64,000 nucleotides of DNA from Ancylobacter sp. WKF20 (GTDB lineage: Bacteria; Pseudomonadota; Alphaproteobacteria; Rhizobiales; Xanthobacteraceae): NCBI RefSeq assembly GCF_029760895.1, contig NZ_CP121679.1, positions 3,640,001 to 3,704,000 on the forward strand, written 5' to 3'. Position numbers and translations under genes: made by a program. Shown here piece after piece: positions 54,675 through 63,881 of this stretch (within the stretch, counting starts at the first letter, position 1; every line of letters starts with the position of its first letter). Under the pieces are notes generated by a model. It worked only from the letters and a program-made list of their open reading frames with translations, did not search any database and was not told the DNA's origin.

Positions 54675-55295
54675 ATGGCCAAGGGCTACTGGATCAGCCG
54701 CCTCGATGTGAGCGATGCCGAGGGCTACAAGCCCTATCTGCAGGGCGCCATCCCGACCATTGCCGCCTTTGGCGGGCGCTTCCTCGCGCAGGGCGGGGCG
54801 TTCGAGACGCTGGAAGGCACCTCCCGCGCCCGCAATGTCGTGGTCGAGTTCAAGGATTACGAGACCGCGCTCGCCTGCTTCCACTCGCCCGAGTACCAGG
54901 CCGCCTACACCCACCGCCTCGCCCATTCCGAAGGCGAGCACCTCGTCATCGAGGGCTATGAGGGCGACCAGCCGGCGGCTGGCGTGATCGACGGGCCCGC
55001 GCAGGGGCCGGGCACCGCCTATTGGGTCATGCGCATCGATGTGCACGACCTCGAGACCTACAAGTCCTACATCGCCGCCGATGCGTTGGCGGTGCGCAAA
55101 TATGAGGGCTGGTTCCTCGTGCGCGGCGGCCGGCACGAGGCGGTGCATGGCAGCGCGCGCTCGCGCAATGTGATTCTCGCCTTCAAGGACTATGAGACCG
55201 CGCTCGCCTGCTACCACTCGCCGGAGTACCAGGAGGCGTTCGGCTTCCGCTCCAAGGCGGCGGTGGCCGAAGTGCTCGCCATCCACGGCGCGTGA
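54675..55295 (+). CDS. Tandem DUF1330 protein (two fused domains)
   Basis: This 206-residue protein is two DUF1330 domains in tandem: residues 1-95 (AKGYWISRLDVSDAEGYKPY ... ARNVVVEFKDYETALACFHS) and residues 112-206 (TAYWVMRIDVHDLETYKSYI ... SRNVILAFKDYETALACYHS). The two halves are clearly related by internal duplication. DUF1330 is a small dimeric ferredoxin-like (Dabb) fold without a known reaction; a fused pair would form the dimer in one chain. It starts 22 bp after pyrF. Confidence 0.88.
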   Translation: MAKGYWISRLDVSDAEGYKPYLQGAIPTIAAFGGRFLAQGGAFETLEGTSRARNVVVEFKDYETALACFHSPEYQAAYTHRLAHSEGEHLVIEGYEGDQPAAGVIDGPAQGPGTAYWVMRIDVHDLETYKSYIAADALAVRKYEGWFLVRGGRHEAVHGSARSRNVILAFKDYETALACYHSPEYQEAFGFRSKAAVAEVLAIHGA

Positions 55296-55503
55296 ACGCG
55301 GCAGGTAACCGGATAGCGCGCGGCGATTGTGCAGCGCGCTGAGTCGCTTGGCAGCGCGTGCATCGCGCGGGGGGCGATGGACAAGGCCGCGGCGGTCTGC
55401 TATGTGCCCTCACCTTGATCGGTGGCCCGTGTCCTTGGGCGCCCGCCCCGGTCGCCCAAATTCAACGCATGCGCGGCACCGCGAAGCACGAAGAGGAAGA
55501 CAC

Positions 55504-55743
55504 GTGCAGGTTCTCGTTCGGGACAACAACGTCGATCAGGCCCTGAAGGCGCTCAAGAAGAAGATGCAGCGCGAGGGCATTTTCCGCGAGATGAAGCTGC
55601 GCGGCCACTACGAGAAGCCGTCCGAGAAGCGCGCCCGCGAGGAAGCCGAGGCTGTTCGCCGCGCCCGCAAGCTGGCCCGCAAGCGCGCCCAGCGCGAGGG
55701 TCTGCTGCCGTCCAAGCCGAAGGTCGTCCCCGGCGCCCGCTGA
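55504..55743 (+). CDS. rpsU: 30S ribosomal protein S21
   Basis: This 79-residue basic protein begins [20 protein letters not shown] and continues [30 protein letters not shown], the hallmark of S21 with the C-terminal Arg/Lys extension usual in alphaproteobacteria. The start is GTG 55504 with GAAGAGGAAG upstream; the longer frame from 55327 is not needed. A strong terminator follows. Monocistronic. Confidence 0.96.
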   Translation: MQVLVRDNNVDQALKALKKKMQREGIFREMKLRGHYEKPSEKRAREEAEAVRRARKLARKRAQREGLLPSKPKVVPGAR

Positions 55744-55785
55744 TCGGCTCGGCCTTCCGGCCGTCCCAGCACTTAAGATTGCACG

Positions 55786-55815
55786 AAGCGCGGTGACGCA
55801 GGTCACCGCGCTTTT
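55786..55815 (+). terminator. Intrinsic terminator after rpsU
   Basis: A 12-bp perfect stem (AAGCGCGGTGAC / GTCACCGCGCTT) with loop GCAG is followed by TT. A strong rho-independent terminator 43 bp after the rpsU stop. Confidence 0.88.
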
Positions 55816-55845
55816 GCCGTTTGTAGCCGCCGGAGAAGCCGCGTG

Positions 55846-56322
55846 ATGCCGGACTGCTGTGCCATCCTTGATTTGCGCGACGCGCCCGGCTTTGCCGAGA
55901 TCGTGGCGTATCGGGTCTGGCGGGCGTGGTGGAAAGATGAGGGTGTGCCCTTCGCCGCGCTCAAGGCGCGGCTGAGCGAGAGCCTCGGCCCATCCGAGGC
56001 CGCGATTCCCACCAGCTTCATCGCCTGTCGGGGGGCAGAGTTCCTCGGAACGGTCGCGCTGATCGCCAGCGATGTCGAGGAGAGGCCGGGCCTCACGCCC
56101 TGGGTCGCCGCGCTGTGGGTCGAAGAGCCCGCGCGGGCGCAGGGTATCGGGCAGGCGCTGCTCACCCATGCGAGCGATGTCGCCTTCGCCGCCGGCCATG
56201 CCGGCCTGTATCTGTGCGCCACCGCCGCCAACGCGCCCTATTATGCGCGGCGCGGCTGGAAGCGGATCGAGCGAGATGTCGACGGCGTCGACATCTTCAT
56301 GCGCGAACGCGACGACGCCTGA
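55846..56322 (+). CDS. GNAT-family N-acetyltransferase
   Basis: This 158-residue protein has the acetyl-CoA motif A VAALWVEEPARAQGIGQALLTHASDVA (R/Q-x-x-G-x-G/A region) and a late C-terminal strand LYLCATAANAPYYARRGWKRI. The substrate is unknown. ATG 55846 is preferred (GGAGAA 8 bp upstream) over the adjacent GTG 55843. Adjacent to rpsU but after its terminator, and convergent with the small hypothetical. Confidence 0.86.
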   Translation: MPDCCAILDLRDAPGFAEIVAYRVWRAWWKDEGVPFAALKARLSESLGPSEAAIPTSFIACRGAEFLGTVALIASDVEERPGLTPWVAALWVEEPARAQGIGQALLTHASDVAFAAGHAGLYLCATAANAPYYARRGWKRIERDVDGVDIFMRERDDA

Positions 56323-56325
56323 GGC

Positions 56326-56604
56326 TTATTGCCGGTTGAACGGCACGGTGTATTCGCCCGCGCGGATGCGTTCGGCGAGGCGCTCGGCAAAGCCGGCGGC
56401 GGCTTCCTCGCCATAGGTCGCAACCATGGAGCGGATGGCGGTGAACAGCGCGGCCTGCGCCAGGCAATCTTCGTCGAGGCCGTCATAGACCGCCTCGTTC
56501 CACGCTTCATCGAGATAAGCGAGCGCCGCGTGACGCTCGTCCTCCTGCGCCTGATCGGCCGGACCATCGATGTCGTGCGTTTCCGGAAGCTCGGACAAAC
56601 TCAT
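56326..56604 (-). CDS. Small hypothetical protein (alphaproteobacterial)
   Basis: This 92-residue acidic protein (MSLSELPETHDIDGPADQAQ start; YLDEAWNEAVYDGLDEDCLAQAALFTAI core) is predicted mostly helical with no signal or membrane segment. I do not recognise a family. It has a clean start with GAGGAATG-like sequence upstream and normal codon use, converging with the GNAT gene with only 3 bp between stops, so it is likely real. Confidence 0.6.
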   Translation of the reverse strand: MSLSELPETHDIDGPADQAQEDERHAALAYLDEAWNEAVYDGLDEDCLAQAALFTAIRSMVATYGEEAAAGFAERLAERIRAGEYTVPFNRQ

Positions 56605-56746
56605 TCCTCCGCTGAGCGAAACGCTCGGTTGGACCTTAGCACGCAGCGCGGGGTGATCTGCCCAAGAATTGAAGGAGGGTTAACATGGCGCGGCATAAAA
56701 GTAACAGGTGCGGCCAAAAGCGCACAGAAAGCGCCGGGAACGGTGC

Positions 56747-57130
56747 CTAGTTGCTGCCGTAGCGGGCGGCGATGTCGCGCGAGAGCTTGGCGCCGGCTTC
56801 CAGATACCTCTGGCTGGCCAGTTCCGCCGAGGGGGTGCAGCTCCGGTAGACCTGCTTGTAGCTCTCATAGCCGAGATTGAACGCGCCGATGAGCTGGCCG
56901 CGCCGGGCCTCGGAGGGCGCCTCGGTCTGCAACAGCCCCGCCATCTCGTCGCGCCAGCGCGTCTCCTCCGCCGCGCCGCAGAGCGGGCGGATATAGTGCA
57001 GCGCGCCGAGAATCTCCGCGAGCCGCAGCAACTCGCCCTCATAGGGCGGCGTGCCGCCCTCGTTCTGGGCGCGCGCGGGGGCGGCGCCGAGCACGGCGAG
57101 GATGAGAAGGGCGCGCGCGAACATCGTCAT
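56747..57130 (-). CDS. TIGR02301-family exported protein
   Basis: This 127-residue protein has a signal peptide (MTMFARALLILAVLGAAPARA-QN) and a mature domain ELLRLAEILGALHYIRPLCGAAEETRWRDEM ... SYKQVYRSCTPSAELASQRYL with two conserved cysteines, matching the small TIGR02301 family of the Hyphomicrobiales. The function is unknown. ATG 57130 is used; the ORF extending to 57355 overlaps the NUDIX gene. It is just downstream of the NUDIX gene (43 bp) on the same strand. Confidence 0.78.
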   Translation of the reverse strand: MTMFARALLILAVLGAAPARAQNEGGTPPYEGELLRLAEILGALHYIRPLCGAAEETRWRDEMAGLLQTEAPSEARRGQLIGAFNLGYESYKQVYRSCTPSAELASQRYLEAGAKLSRDIAARYGSN

Positions 57131-57173
57131 GGCGTTGTGGTGATCCGGCGCGCGGGCAAGGTCAAGCGGGTTG

Positions 57174-57632
57174 TCACGGGGTGAGCCGGGCGCCGGCGTC
57201 TGCGCTCTGCGCGCCGGCGACGAGGCGGGCCGCCGCCGCGACGATCTCCCCGAGGCCCGGCGTGATGTCGGCGGGCAGCGCCTCCGGCTCGAACCAGCCG
57301 ACCTCCGCCGCTTCCGGCCCGATGGCGGGCTCGCCCGCCTCCCAGCGGGCGGCATGGCTGACGACGACGTAATGCGCCTTCAGGCTCCCGTCGTCCGCCC
57401 GCAGGATCACGTCCACCGCCCCGGCAACGCCGATGATCGCGCAGGCGACGCCGACTTCTTCCATCACCTCGCGGGCGGCGGCCGCCGCCAGCGTCTCGCC
57501 CGGCTCGACCCGCCCACCCGGCAGCGTCCACACGCCGATGGAGGGGCGCTGGCCGCGCCGCGCCAGCAGCACGCGCCCCGCGCGGAACACGGCGGCGCTG
57601 GTGGCGAGGACGGGACGCTCGACGGCAACCAT
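57174..57632 (-). CDS. NUDIX hydrolase
   Basis: This 152-residue protein has the Nudix box [24 protein letters not shown] (G-x5-E-x7-REUxEExGU), with the catalytic Glu residues. It hydrolyses a nucleoside diphosphate derivative; ADP-ribose or a MutT-like role is possible. ATG 57632 begins [16 protein letters not shown], a strand fitting the Nudix fold; the upstream extension to 57701 is Arg/Pro-rich. It is divergent from the porin-like gene and upstream of the TIGR02301 gene. Confidence 0.88.
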   Translation of the reverse strand: MVAVERPVLATSAAVFRAGRVLLARRGQRPSIGVWTLPGGRVEPGETLAAAAAREVMEEVGVACAIIGVAGAVDVILRADDGSLKAHYVVVSHAARWEAGEPAIGPEAAEVGWFEPEALPADITPGLGEIVAAAARLVAGAQSADAGARLTP

Positions 57633-57769
57633 GGCGGGGGATCTCACGCGAATCGGTACAGGGCGGACGATAGCAGGCCCGCCGGCGCGGATTGGCCGCA
57701 ATTCGCGCGGAAGATTCAGGCCATCCGCGCCGGATCGGCGGCCGGAGGATGGCTGAAACGGGAGGCCGC

Positions 57770-58111
57770 ATGAACCGGGTGATGCATCTGCGCCGCCGTG
57801 GAGCCCACGCCGTCACAGGGATGGGGTTCGCCCTTTTGGCGCTCGCCTTGGCGATGGCGCTCGTCCTGCCGGCGCGCGCCGAGACACCGCCCGGCGTATC
57901 GGCCTCCCCCGCCAAGACCACCAGCGCGGCTATGCCGCCCGCCGCGTCACCCGATCCGTTCTGCGCGGCGCAGGGGGCCGGCTTCGTGCGGCTGGAGGGC
58001 ACACAGACCTGCCTGAAGCTCGGCGGCTATGTGCAGATCGACAGCACGACGCAGAACGGTCCCGCCGCGGGCCTTCCCGCCGCGCGCGCCCCGGCGCTCC
58101 AGTCGCGCTGA
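57770..58111 (+). CDS. Short exported protein resembling a porin N-terminus (truncated?)
   Basis: This 113-residue protein has a clear signal peptide ([20 protein letters not shown]... ending LPARA-ET, about residue 38), then a linker and [29 protein letters not shown]. That last stretch matches the N-terminal two-Cys motif and first beta strand of alphaproteobacterial Porin_2 proteins (C..YGAGF..IPGT.TCIKIGGY), but the other strands are missing and the frame ends after about 20 more residues. Start ATG 57770 follows GGGAGG. The stop is 4 bp from the dapE stop on the other strand. It is either a porin remnant or a small secreted protein. Confidence 0.6.
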   Translation: MNRVMHLRRRGAHAVTGMGFALLALALAMALVLPARAETPPGVSASPAKTTSAAMPPAASPDPFCAAQGAGFVRLEGTQTCLKLGGYVQIDSTTQNGPAAGLPAARAPALQSR

Positions 58112-58115
58112 ACCC

Positions 58116-59342
58116 TCAGCGGCCGAGCGCGGCGAAATAGCGGGCGATGATGCCGGCATAGACGCGCGTCAGCGCCGCCACCTCGTCCACCGGCGTCGCC
58201 TCGTCCACCGCGTGCATGGTGGTGCCGACGAGGCCGAACTCGATCACCGGGCAATAATCCTTGATGAAGCGCGCATCCGAGGTGCCGCCGGTGGTGGAAA
58301 GCTCGGGCCGCTGACCGGTGGTCTGCGCAATCGATTCGACCACCAGATCGACGAAGGGGCCGGGCGCGGTGAGGAAGCTGTCGGACGAGCGGAACTCGAA
58401 GGCCGCGCTCCAGCGCACGCTGTTGCCGGCAGCGCGGGTCAGCCGCCGCTCGATCTCGGCCTGCAGCGTCTGCGGCGTCCAGAGATCGTTGAAGCGGATA
58501 TTGAACCGTCCCTGCGCCTGCGCCGGGATGACGTTGAAGGCGGGGTTGCCGACATCGACCGAGACGATTTCGAGGTTCGACGCCTGGAAATGCGCGTTGC
58601 CGCCATCGAGCGGCTCGGCGATCAGCGCGCCGAGCAGGGTGATGAGGCCGGGAATGGGGTTATCGGCGAGATGCGGGTAGCCGACATGGCCCTGCTTGCC
58701 ATGGACGGTAAGGGTGCAGGAAAGCGAGCCGCGCCGGCCGATCTTCACCATGTCGCCGAGCACGGCGCGCGAGGAGGGCTCGCCCAGCACGCAATGGTCG
58801 AGCCGCTCGTCGCGGTCGGCGAGCCAGCGCAGCAGCTTTGCCGTGCCGTTGATCGCCGGGCCTTCCTCATCGCCGGTGAGCAGGAAGGAGATCGAGCCAG
58901 GCAGCGCGGGATTGTCGGGGTCATTGCCATGGGCGCGGGCGAAATCGAGCCCGGCGGCGATGAAGGCGGCGACACCGCCCTTCATGTCCACCGCGCCGCG
59001 GCCATAGATCAGTCCGTCATGGATCGCGCCCTCGAAGGGCGGGAAACGCCACTGCTGGGGATCACCGGGCGGCACCACGTCGGTATGACCGGCAAAGCAC
59101 AGATTGGGCCCGCGCGTGCCGAAGCGGGCATAGAGATTCTCGATGTCCGGCGTGTCGGGCGCGGTGAGCTTCACCCGGTGCGTGGCGAAGCCGGCGCCGC
59201 TGAGCAGCGCGTCGAGATAGGCCAGCGCGCCGCCTTCCGCCGGGGTGACCGACGGGCAACGGATAAGGGTGCGCAGGATCTCGACGGGGTCAGCGGGGGG
59301 GTGGAGGACCGGCTCGGAGTGCCCATTCGGGGTGGTCGCCAT
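58116..59342 (-). CDS. dapE: Succinyl-diaminopimelate desuccinylase DapE
   Basis: This 408-residue M20 metallopeptidase-like enzyme has zinc motifs [31 protein letters not shown] and LTGDEEGPA, then a dimerisation domain and GGTSDARFI with [14 protein letters not shown] at the C-terminus. It removes succinate in the lysine/meso-diaminopimelate pathway. ATG 59342 starts [12 protein letters not shown] repeat-containing spacer lies between it and dapD upstream. Confidence 0.96.
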   Translation of the reverse strand: MATTPNGHSEPVLHPPADPVEILRTLIRCPSVTPAEGGALAYLDALLSGAGFATHRVKLTAPDTPDIENLYARFGTRGPNLCFAGHTDVVPPGDPQQWRFPPFEGAIHDGLIYGRGAVDMKGGVAAFIAAGLDFARAHGNDPDNPALPGSISFLLTGDEEGPAINGTAKLLRWLADRDERLDHCVLGEPSSRAVLGDMVKIGRRGSLSCTLTVHGKQGHVGYPHLADNPIPGLITLLGALIAEPLDGGNAHFQASNLEIVSVDVGNPAFNVIPAQAQGRFNIRFNDLWTPQTLQAEIERRLTRAAGNSVRWSAAFEFRSSDSFLTAPGPFVDLVVESIAQTTGQRPELSTTGGTSDARFIKDYCPVIEFGLVGTTMHAVDEATPVDEVAALTRVYAGIIARYFAALGR

Positions 59343-59358
59343 GCTCGTGTCCTCTCCT

Positions 59359-59463
59359 CGTCATCCCGGACGGCCGAAGGCCGATCCGGGATCGCGTCCC
59401 GGCAGCGTCGCCGCCTGTCGCGAACGATCCCGGCTCTTCGCTACGCTTCGGCCGGGATGACGG
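59359..59463. repeat. REP-like palindromes between dapD and dapE
   Basis: Two palindromes lie in the spacer: CGTCATCCCGGACGGCCGAA-GGCCGATCCGGGATCG at 59359-59394 (type A, nearly identical to those at 13.3-13.8 kb) and its inverse relative ending CGGCCGGGATGACGG at 59426-59463. They form a head-to-head pair about 31 bp apart. Confidence 0.88.
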
Positions 59464-59484
59464 TCAAGCGGTGCCCCGGGCCGC

Positions 59485-60327
59485 TCAATCGCGCAGCAGG
59501 TCGTTGATCGAGGTCTTGGAGCGGGTCTGCTCGTCGACGCGCTTGACGATCACCGCGCAGTAGAGCGAGGGGCCGGGCTGGCCGTTCGGCAGCGGCTTGC
59601 CGGGCAGCGAGCCGGGCACCACGACGGAATAGGGCGGCACCTCGCCGACGAAGACCGCGCCGGTGGCGCGGTCGACGATCTTGGTGGTGGCGGAGATGAA
59701 CACGCCCATGGAGAGCACCGAGCCCCGGCGCACGATCACGCCTTCCACCACTTCCGAGCGCGCGCCGATGAAGCAGTCATCCTCGATGATGACCGGGCCG
59801 GCCTGCAGCGGCTCGAGCACGCCACCAATGCCGACGCCGCCCGACAGATGCACATTCTTGCCGATCTGCGCGCAGGAGCCGACCGTCGCCCAGGTGTCGA
59901 CCATGGAGTTGGAATCGACGCGGGCGCCGAGATTGACGAAGGAGGGCATGAGCACGACGTTCGGCGCGATGAAGGCCGAGCGGCGCACGATGGCGCCCGG
60001 CACGGCGCGGAAGCCCGCCGCGCGGAATTCGCTCTCGCCCCAGCCCTCGAACTTGGAGGGCACCTTGTCCCACCATACGGCCTGGCCGGGGCCGCCGGGA
60101 ATGACGCTCATGTCGTTGAGGCGGAAGGAGAGCAGTACCGCCTTCTTCAGCCACTGGTTCACCGTCCAGTCGCCATTGGCGCCCTGTTCGGCGACGCGGG
60201 CCTTGCCGGCGTCGAGCAGGCCCAGCGCCTCGTTCACGGCCGCGCGAATCTCGCCGCCGGTCTCGAAATTGACCTCGGCGCGGTTCTCGAAGGCGGTCTC
60301 GATGATGCTCTGAAGCTGGCTCGACAT
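59485..60327 (-). CDS. dapD: 2,3,4,5-tetrahydropyridine-2,6-dicarboxylate N-succinyltransferase DapD
   Basis: This 280-residue protein has the left-handed beta-helix (hexapeptide) repeats at about residues 100-220, such as [35 protein letters not shown]. It succinylates tetrahydrodipicolinate in the lysine/diaminopimelate pathway, the step just before the aminotransferase and DapE. ATG 60327 starts [16 protein letters not shown]. The dapE gene follows on the same strand after a repeat-containing spacer. Confidence 0.97.
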   Translation of the reverse strand: MSSQLQSIIETAFENRAEVNFETGGEIRAAVNEALGLLDAGKARVAEQGANGDWTVNQWLKKAVLLSFRLNDMSVIPGGPGQAVWWDKVPSKFEGWGESEFRAAGFRAVPGAIVRRSAFIAPNVVLMPSFVNLGARVDSNSMVDTWATVGSCAQIGKNVHLSGGVGIGGVLEPLQAGPVIIEDDCFIGARSEVVEGVIVRRGSVLSMGVFISATTKIVDRATGAVFVGEVPPYSVVVPGSLPGKPLPNGQPGPSLYCAVIVKRVDEQTRSKTSINDLLRD

Positions 60328-60410
60328 CTGGCTCTCCCTGTTCGCGGCCGTCTTGTCCGGTCGCGGCGGGTTTCTGTCAACGGCAGAGTGCGGTAAGGCG
60401 GGCGCCCGCC

Positions 60411-61127
60411 TCAGGCGAGCGAGCGCAGGAAGGCGGTCAGGTCGTCCGTCACCACGTCGATATGGTCGCCGTCGCGGCCTTCATGCTCCCACGCCTCGCG
60501 GTCGGCGGGGCTCACGGCTTCGCCCGGCGGCACCACCAGCACGGTGCGCATGCCGAGCTGGGCGGGCACTTCGAGGTTGCGCGCGAGATCCTCGAACATC
60601 GCCGCCTTGGCCGGGTCCACGCCGAAGCGGGCGAGGAAGCCGCGATAGGCGGTCTCCTGCGGCTTGGGGTGGAATTCGGCGGCAACGATGTCGTGCACAT
60701 CGGCGAAGTGCTCGGAAATGGCGAGCTTGTTGAGGATCTGCTCGGCATGGCCGCGCGAGCCATTGGTGTAGACCAGCTTGCGGCCGGGCAGCGCGCCGAG
60801 TGCTTCGCCAAGCTCAGGTGCGGGGTCGAGGGAGGACAGGTCGATCTTGTGGGCGTTGGCGAGGAACGGGTCCGGGTCCATGCCGTGCTCGATCATCAGC
60901 CCGCGCAGCGAGGTGCCGTATTTGCGGTAATAGCCCTTTTGCAGCGCGAAGGCGTCGTCCAGCGACAGGCCGAGATAATCGGCGATGTAGCTGCGCATGC
61001 GCATGTCGATCTGCCGCCACAGGTCGAGCCCGGGCGGGTAGAGCGTGTTGTCGAGGTCGAACACCCAGGTCTCGACATGGGCGAAATCGACGCGCGCGGG
61101 GGAGTCGGTGCGGAAGGACGTGGTCAT
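60411..61127 (-). CDS. HAD-family phosphatase (pyrimidine 5'-nucleotidase-like)
   Basis: This 238-residue HAD enzyme has motif [13 protein letters not shown], motif [11 protein letters not shown] and motif III/IV region [12 protein letters not shown] ... [17 protein letters not shown]. The SDT1-like pyrimidine 5'-nucleotidase group has the same plan, but substrate specificity is not certain. ATG 61127 (MTTSFRTDS) is used; ATG 61139 would add four residues. It lies between dapD and argB on the same strand, a frequent order in this group. Confidence 0.86.
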   Translation of the reverse strand: MTTSFRTDSPARVDFAHVETWVFDLDNTLYPPGLDLWRQIDMRMRSYIADYLGLSLDDAFALQKGYYRKYGTSLRGLMIEHGMDPDPFLANAHKIDLSSLDPAPELGEALGALPGRKLVYTNGSRGHAEQILNKLAISEHFADVHDIVAAEFHPKPQETAYRGFLARFGVDPAKAAMFEDLARNLEVPAQLGMRTVLVVPPGEAVSPADREAWEHEGRDGDHIDVVTDDLTAFLRSLA

Positions 61128-61188
61128 GGCGCCATCCATAGCGAAGAGCGGCCGGCGCGGCGAGGGGCAAAGGTTCGCCTCAAGGCAT

Positions 61189-61273
61189 CGTCATGGCCGG
61201 GCTTGACCCGGCCATCCACGACTTGATTATGCCCCCGAAGACGTGGATCCCCGGGCCAAGCCCGGGGAAGACG
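61189..61273. repeat. Composite REP-like element between the HAD gene and argB
   Basis: Palindrome B (CGTCATGGCCGGGCTTGACC and its completion) at 61189-61222 is identical over 34 bp to 13917-13950. Palindrome C (GTGGATCCCCGGGCCAAGCC and its completion) follows at 61243-61273. The pair reproduces the 13917-14009 composite, with a different 20-bp inner spacer. Confidence 0.92.
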
Positions 61274-61298
61274 TGCAGCGTGGCGGGAGACACCCGCC

Positions 61299-62189
61299 TC
61301 AGCGCGTGATCAGCGTGCCGGCGCCGTGGTCGGTGAGCAGCTCCAGCAGCACCGAATGCGGCACCTTGCCGTCGAGGATCACCACCCCTTCCACGCCCTG
61401 CTCCAGCGCGTAGATGCAGGTCTCGACCTTCGGGATCATGCCGCCGGAAATCGTGCCGTCGGCGATGAGCGCGCGGGCCTGGGCGATGGTCAGCTCCTTG
61501 ATGAGTTGCTTGTCGCGGTCGAGCACGCCGGGCACGTCGGTCAGCAGCAGCAGCCGCTTGGCGCCGAGCGCGCCGGCGATGGCGCCAGCGAAGGTGTCGG
61601 CATTGACGTTGAACGTGCCGCCCTCGAGGCCGGTGGCGACGGGGGCGAGCACCGGGATCAGCTCCCGGCCGAGGATCTGGTCGAGCACGGTGGTGTCGAC
61701 GGCGGAAGGTTCGCCGACAAAGCCGAGGTCGATCTCATGCTCGATATTGGAATCGGGATCGCGCACCGAGCGCGTGACCTTGGTCGCGCGCACCATGTTG
61801 CCGTCCTTGCCGGTCAGGCCCAGCGCCTTGCCGCCGGCCTCGTTGATGAAGCCCACCAGCGATTTGTTGATCGAGCCGGCCAGCACCATCTCGACGATCT
61901 CGACGGTGGCCTTGTCGGTGATGCGCAGCCCGGCGGCGAATTCCGACTTGATGCCGAGCTTGGCCAGCATGGCGCCGATCTGCGGCCCGCCGCCATGCAC
62001 CACCACCGGGTTCACGCCCGACTGTTCGAGCAGGACGATATCCTGCGCGAAGTCGCGTGCCACCTGCTCGTCGCCCATGGCGTGGCCGCCATACTTCACG
62101 ACGATGATGGCGTCGTCATAGCGCTGCATGTGCGGCAGCGCCTGGACGAGGACGCGGGCCTTGGCGTGGTCGTCGGTGATGTCGGTCAT
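61299..62189 (-). CDS. argB: Acetylglutamate kinase ArgB
   Basis: This 296-residue kinase has [12 protein letters not shown] at the N-terminus, the substrate loop [13 protein letters not shown], and [20 protein letters not shown] toward the C-terminus. It phosphorylates N-acetylglutamate in arginine synthesis and is usually feedback-controlled by arginine. ATG 62189 begins [12 protein letters not shown]; the extension to 62234 is unconserved. The HAD gene follows across a repeat-bearing gap. Confidence 0.96.
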   Translation of the reverse strand: MTDITDDHAKARVLVQALPHMQRYDDAIIVVKYGGHAMGDEQVARDFAQDIVLLEQSGVNPVVVHGGGPQIGAMLAKLGIKSEFAAGLRITDKATVEIVEMVLAGSINKSLVGFINEAGGKALGLTGKDGNMVRATKVTRSVRDPDSNIEHEIDLGFVGEPSAVDTTVLDQILGRELIPVLAPVATGLEGGTFNVNADTFAGAIAGALGAKRLLLLTDVPGVLDRDKQLIKELTIAQARALIADGTISGGMIPKVETCIYALEQGVEGVVILDGKVPHSVLLELLTDHGAGTLITR

Positions 62190-62418
62190 GGCGGATTCCA
62201 GTGCGGGCGGGCGACGGCAGGGCCTGAAGCCCACGGGGCGTGAAGGCGAGCCCTTCTAGCCGATTTCGATGACGCTTCTCAATCGCCACGCCGCGCGTCT
62301 TCGCGCTGGCGCCGCAGGCGCGCGCGGCCCGGCAATGCCGCAATCGCACGGTTGCGTGCCATCGCCTATCTGGAGGCGGCCGCGCCGTGGCATAGATGGC
62401 CGGCAACAGCGAGATGTC

Positions 62419-63876
62419 ATGAGTAAACCCGCCCGTTCCTCCCGCCCGATCAAGGCCCGTTTCGTCGAAGGCTCGACCATGCGGCATGTGGCGGTGATGA
62501 CCGCCACCGGCTCGATCGGCCTCGTGGCGGTGTTCGTCGTCGACCTTTTGAACCTGTTCTACATCTCGCTGCTCGGCGAGGAGGAGCTGGCGGCGGCCAT
62601 CGGCTATGCCGGCACGGTGATGTTCTTCACCACCTCGGTCGCCATCGGGGTGATGATCGCCGGCTCGGCGCTGGTCTCGCGCGCGGTGGGCAGCGGCGAC
62701 CCACAGGAAGGCCGGCGGCTCTCCACCTCCGCCTTCGTCTATATGACGCTCGCCACCGTGGCGATGACGGCACTGATGCTGCCGCTGCTCTCTCCCATGC
62801 TCGGCCTGCTCGGCGCCACCGGCCGCACGCAGGAACTCGCCCGCGACTTCCTGCTGATCGTGCTGCCCTCGACCCCGCTGCTGGGCATCGGCATGGCCGC
62901 GTCCGGCACGCTGCGCGGCGTGGGCGATGCGCGCCGTTCCATGTGGGTCACGCTGTCCGGCGGCATCGCCACCGCCGTGCTCGACCCGCTGCTTATTCTC
63001 GCTCTCGGCCTCGGTGTGGAGGGCGCGGCGATCGCCTCGGTGCTCGCGCGCCTCGTCATGGCGGGCTACGGGCTCTACGCCGTGGCGAAGGTCCATGGCC
63101 TCGCCGAGCGCCCGCGCCTTGCCGCCTTCCTGCGCGATGTCGGCCCGCTCTCGGCCATCGCCGTGCCGGCGATCCTGACCAATATCGCCACTCCCGTCGG
63201 CAACGCCTATGTCACCTTCGCCCTCGCCCCGCATGGCGATGCGGCGGTGGCGGCCTGGGCGGTGATCGGGCGGTTGATCCCGGTCGCCTTCGGGCCGATC
63301 TTCGCCCTCACCGGCGCCATCGGCCCGGTGATCGGCCAGAATGTCGGCGCGCTGCGCTATGACCGGGTACGGCAGGCGGTGCGCGACAGCTTGGTGCTGA
63401 TCCTCGTCTATGTGGCGCTGGTCTGGCTGGTGCTGGCGCTGGCCCGCCAGCCGCTCGCCAGCGTGTTCGGCCTGTCGGATGAGGGCGTGCGGCTGGTCGA
63501 GTTCTTCTGCCTCTACGCCGCCGGCAGCTTCATCTTCATGGGCGCGCTGTTCGTCGCCAATGCCGCTTTCAATAATCTCGGCGCCCCGCTGCTCTCAACC
63601 CTGTTCAACTGGGGCCGGGCGACGCTGGGCACCATGCCTTTCGTCTGGCTCGGCGGGCGCTGGTATGGCGCGGAAGGGGTGATCGGCGGGCAGGCGGCGG
63701 GTTCGGTCGCCTTCGGCGTCGCCGCGCTGATCTGCGCCTTCGCCGTGGTCCGCCGGCTCGGCGCCAGCAACGCCCCGCCGCCGGCCCCGCCCGCGCCGCT
63801 CACCGGCGCGCAACTCCCCGCCTTCTCGCGCGGCGAGGACGCCGCCGCCATCGAGACTGCGCCACTGCCGGAGTAA
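62419..63876 (+). CDS. MATE-family multidrug exporter
   Basis: This 485-residue protein has about 12 hydrophobic segments in two repeated halves, and MATE features such as LNLFYISLLGEEELAAAIGYAG and GAALVSRAVGSGDPQEGRRLS. It exports compounds in exchange for protons or Na+. ATG 62419 (MSKPARSSRPIK) is used; the ORF from 62269 extends into the argB 5' region. The last about 30 residues are a Pro/Ala-rich tail. Divergent from argB across 229 bp. Confidence 0.9.
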   Translation: MSKPARSSRPIKARFVEGSTMRHVAVMTATGSIGLVAVFVVDLLNLFYISLLGEEELAAAIGYAGTVMFFTTSVAIGVMIAGSALVSRAVGSGDPQEGRRLSTSAFVYMTLATVAMTALMLPLLSPMLGLLGATGRTQELARDFLLIVLPSTPLLGIGMAASGTLRGVGDARRSMWVTLSGGIATAVLDPLLILALGLGVEGAAIASVLARLVMAGYGLYAVAKVHGLAERPRLAAFLRDVGPLSAIAVPAILTNIATPVGNAYVTFALAPHGDAAVAAWAVIGRLIPVAFGPIFALTGAIGPVIGQNVGALRYDRVRQAVRDSLVLILVYVALVWLVLALARQPLASVFGLSDEGVRLVEFFCLYAAGSFIFMGALFVANAAFNNLGAPLLSTLFNWGRATLGTMPFVWLGGRWYGAEGVIGGQAAGSVAFGVAALICAFAVVRRLGASNAPPPAPPAPLTGAQLPAFSRGEDAAAIETAPLPE

Positions 63877-63881
63877 GCCGT

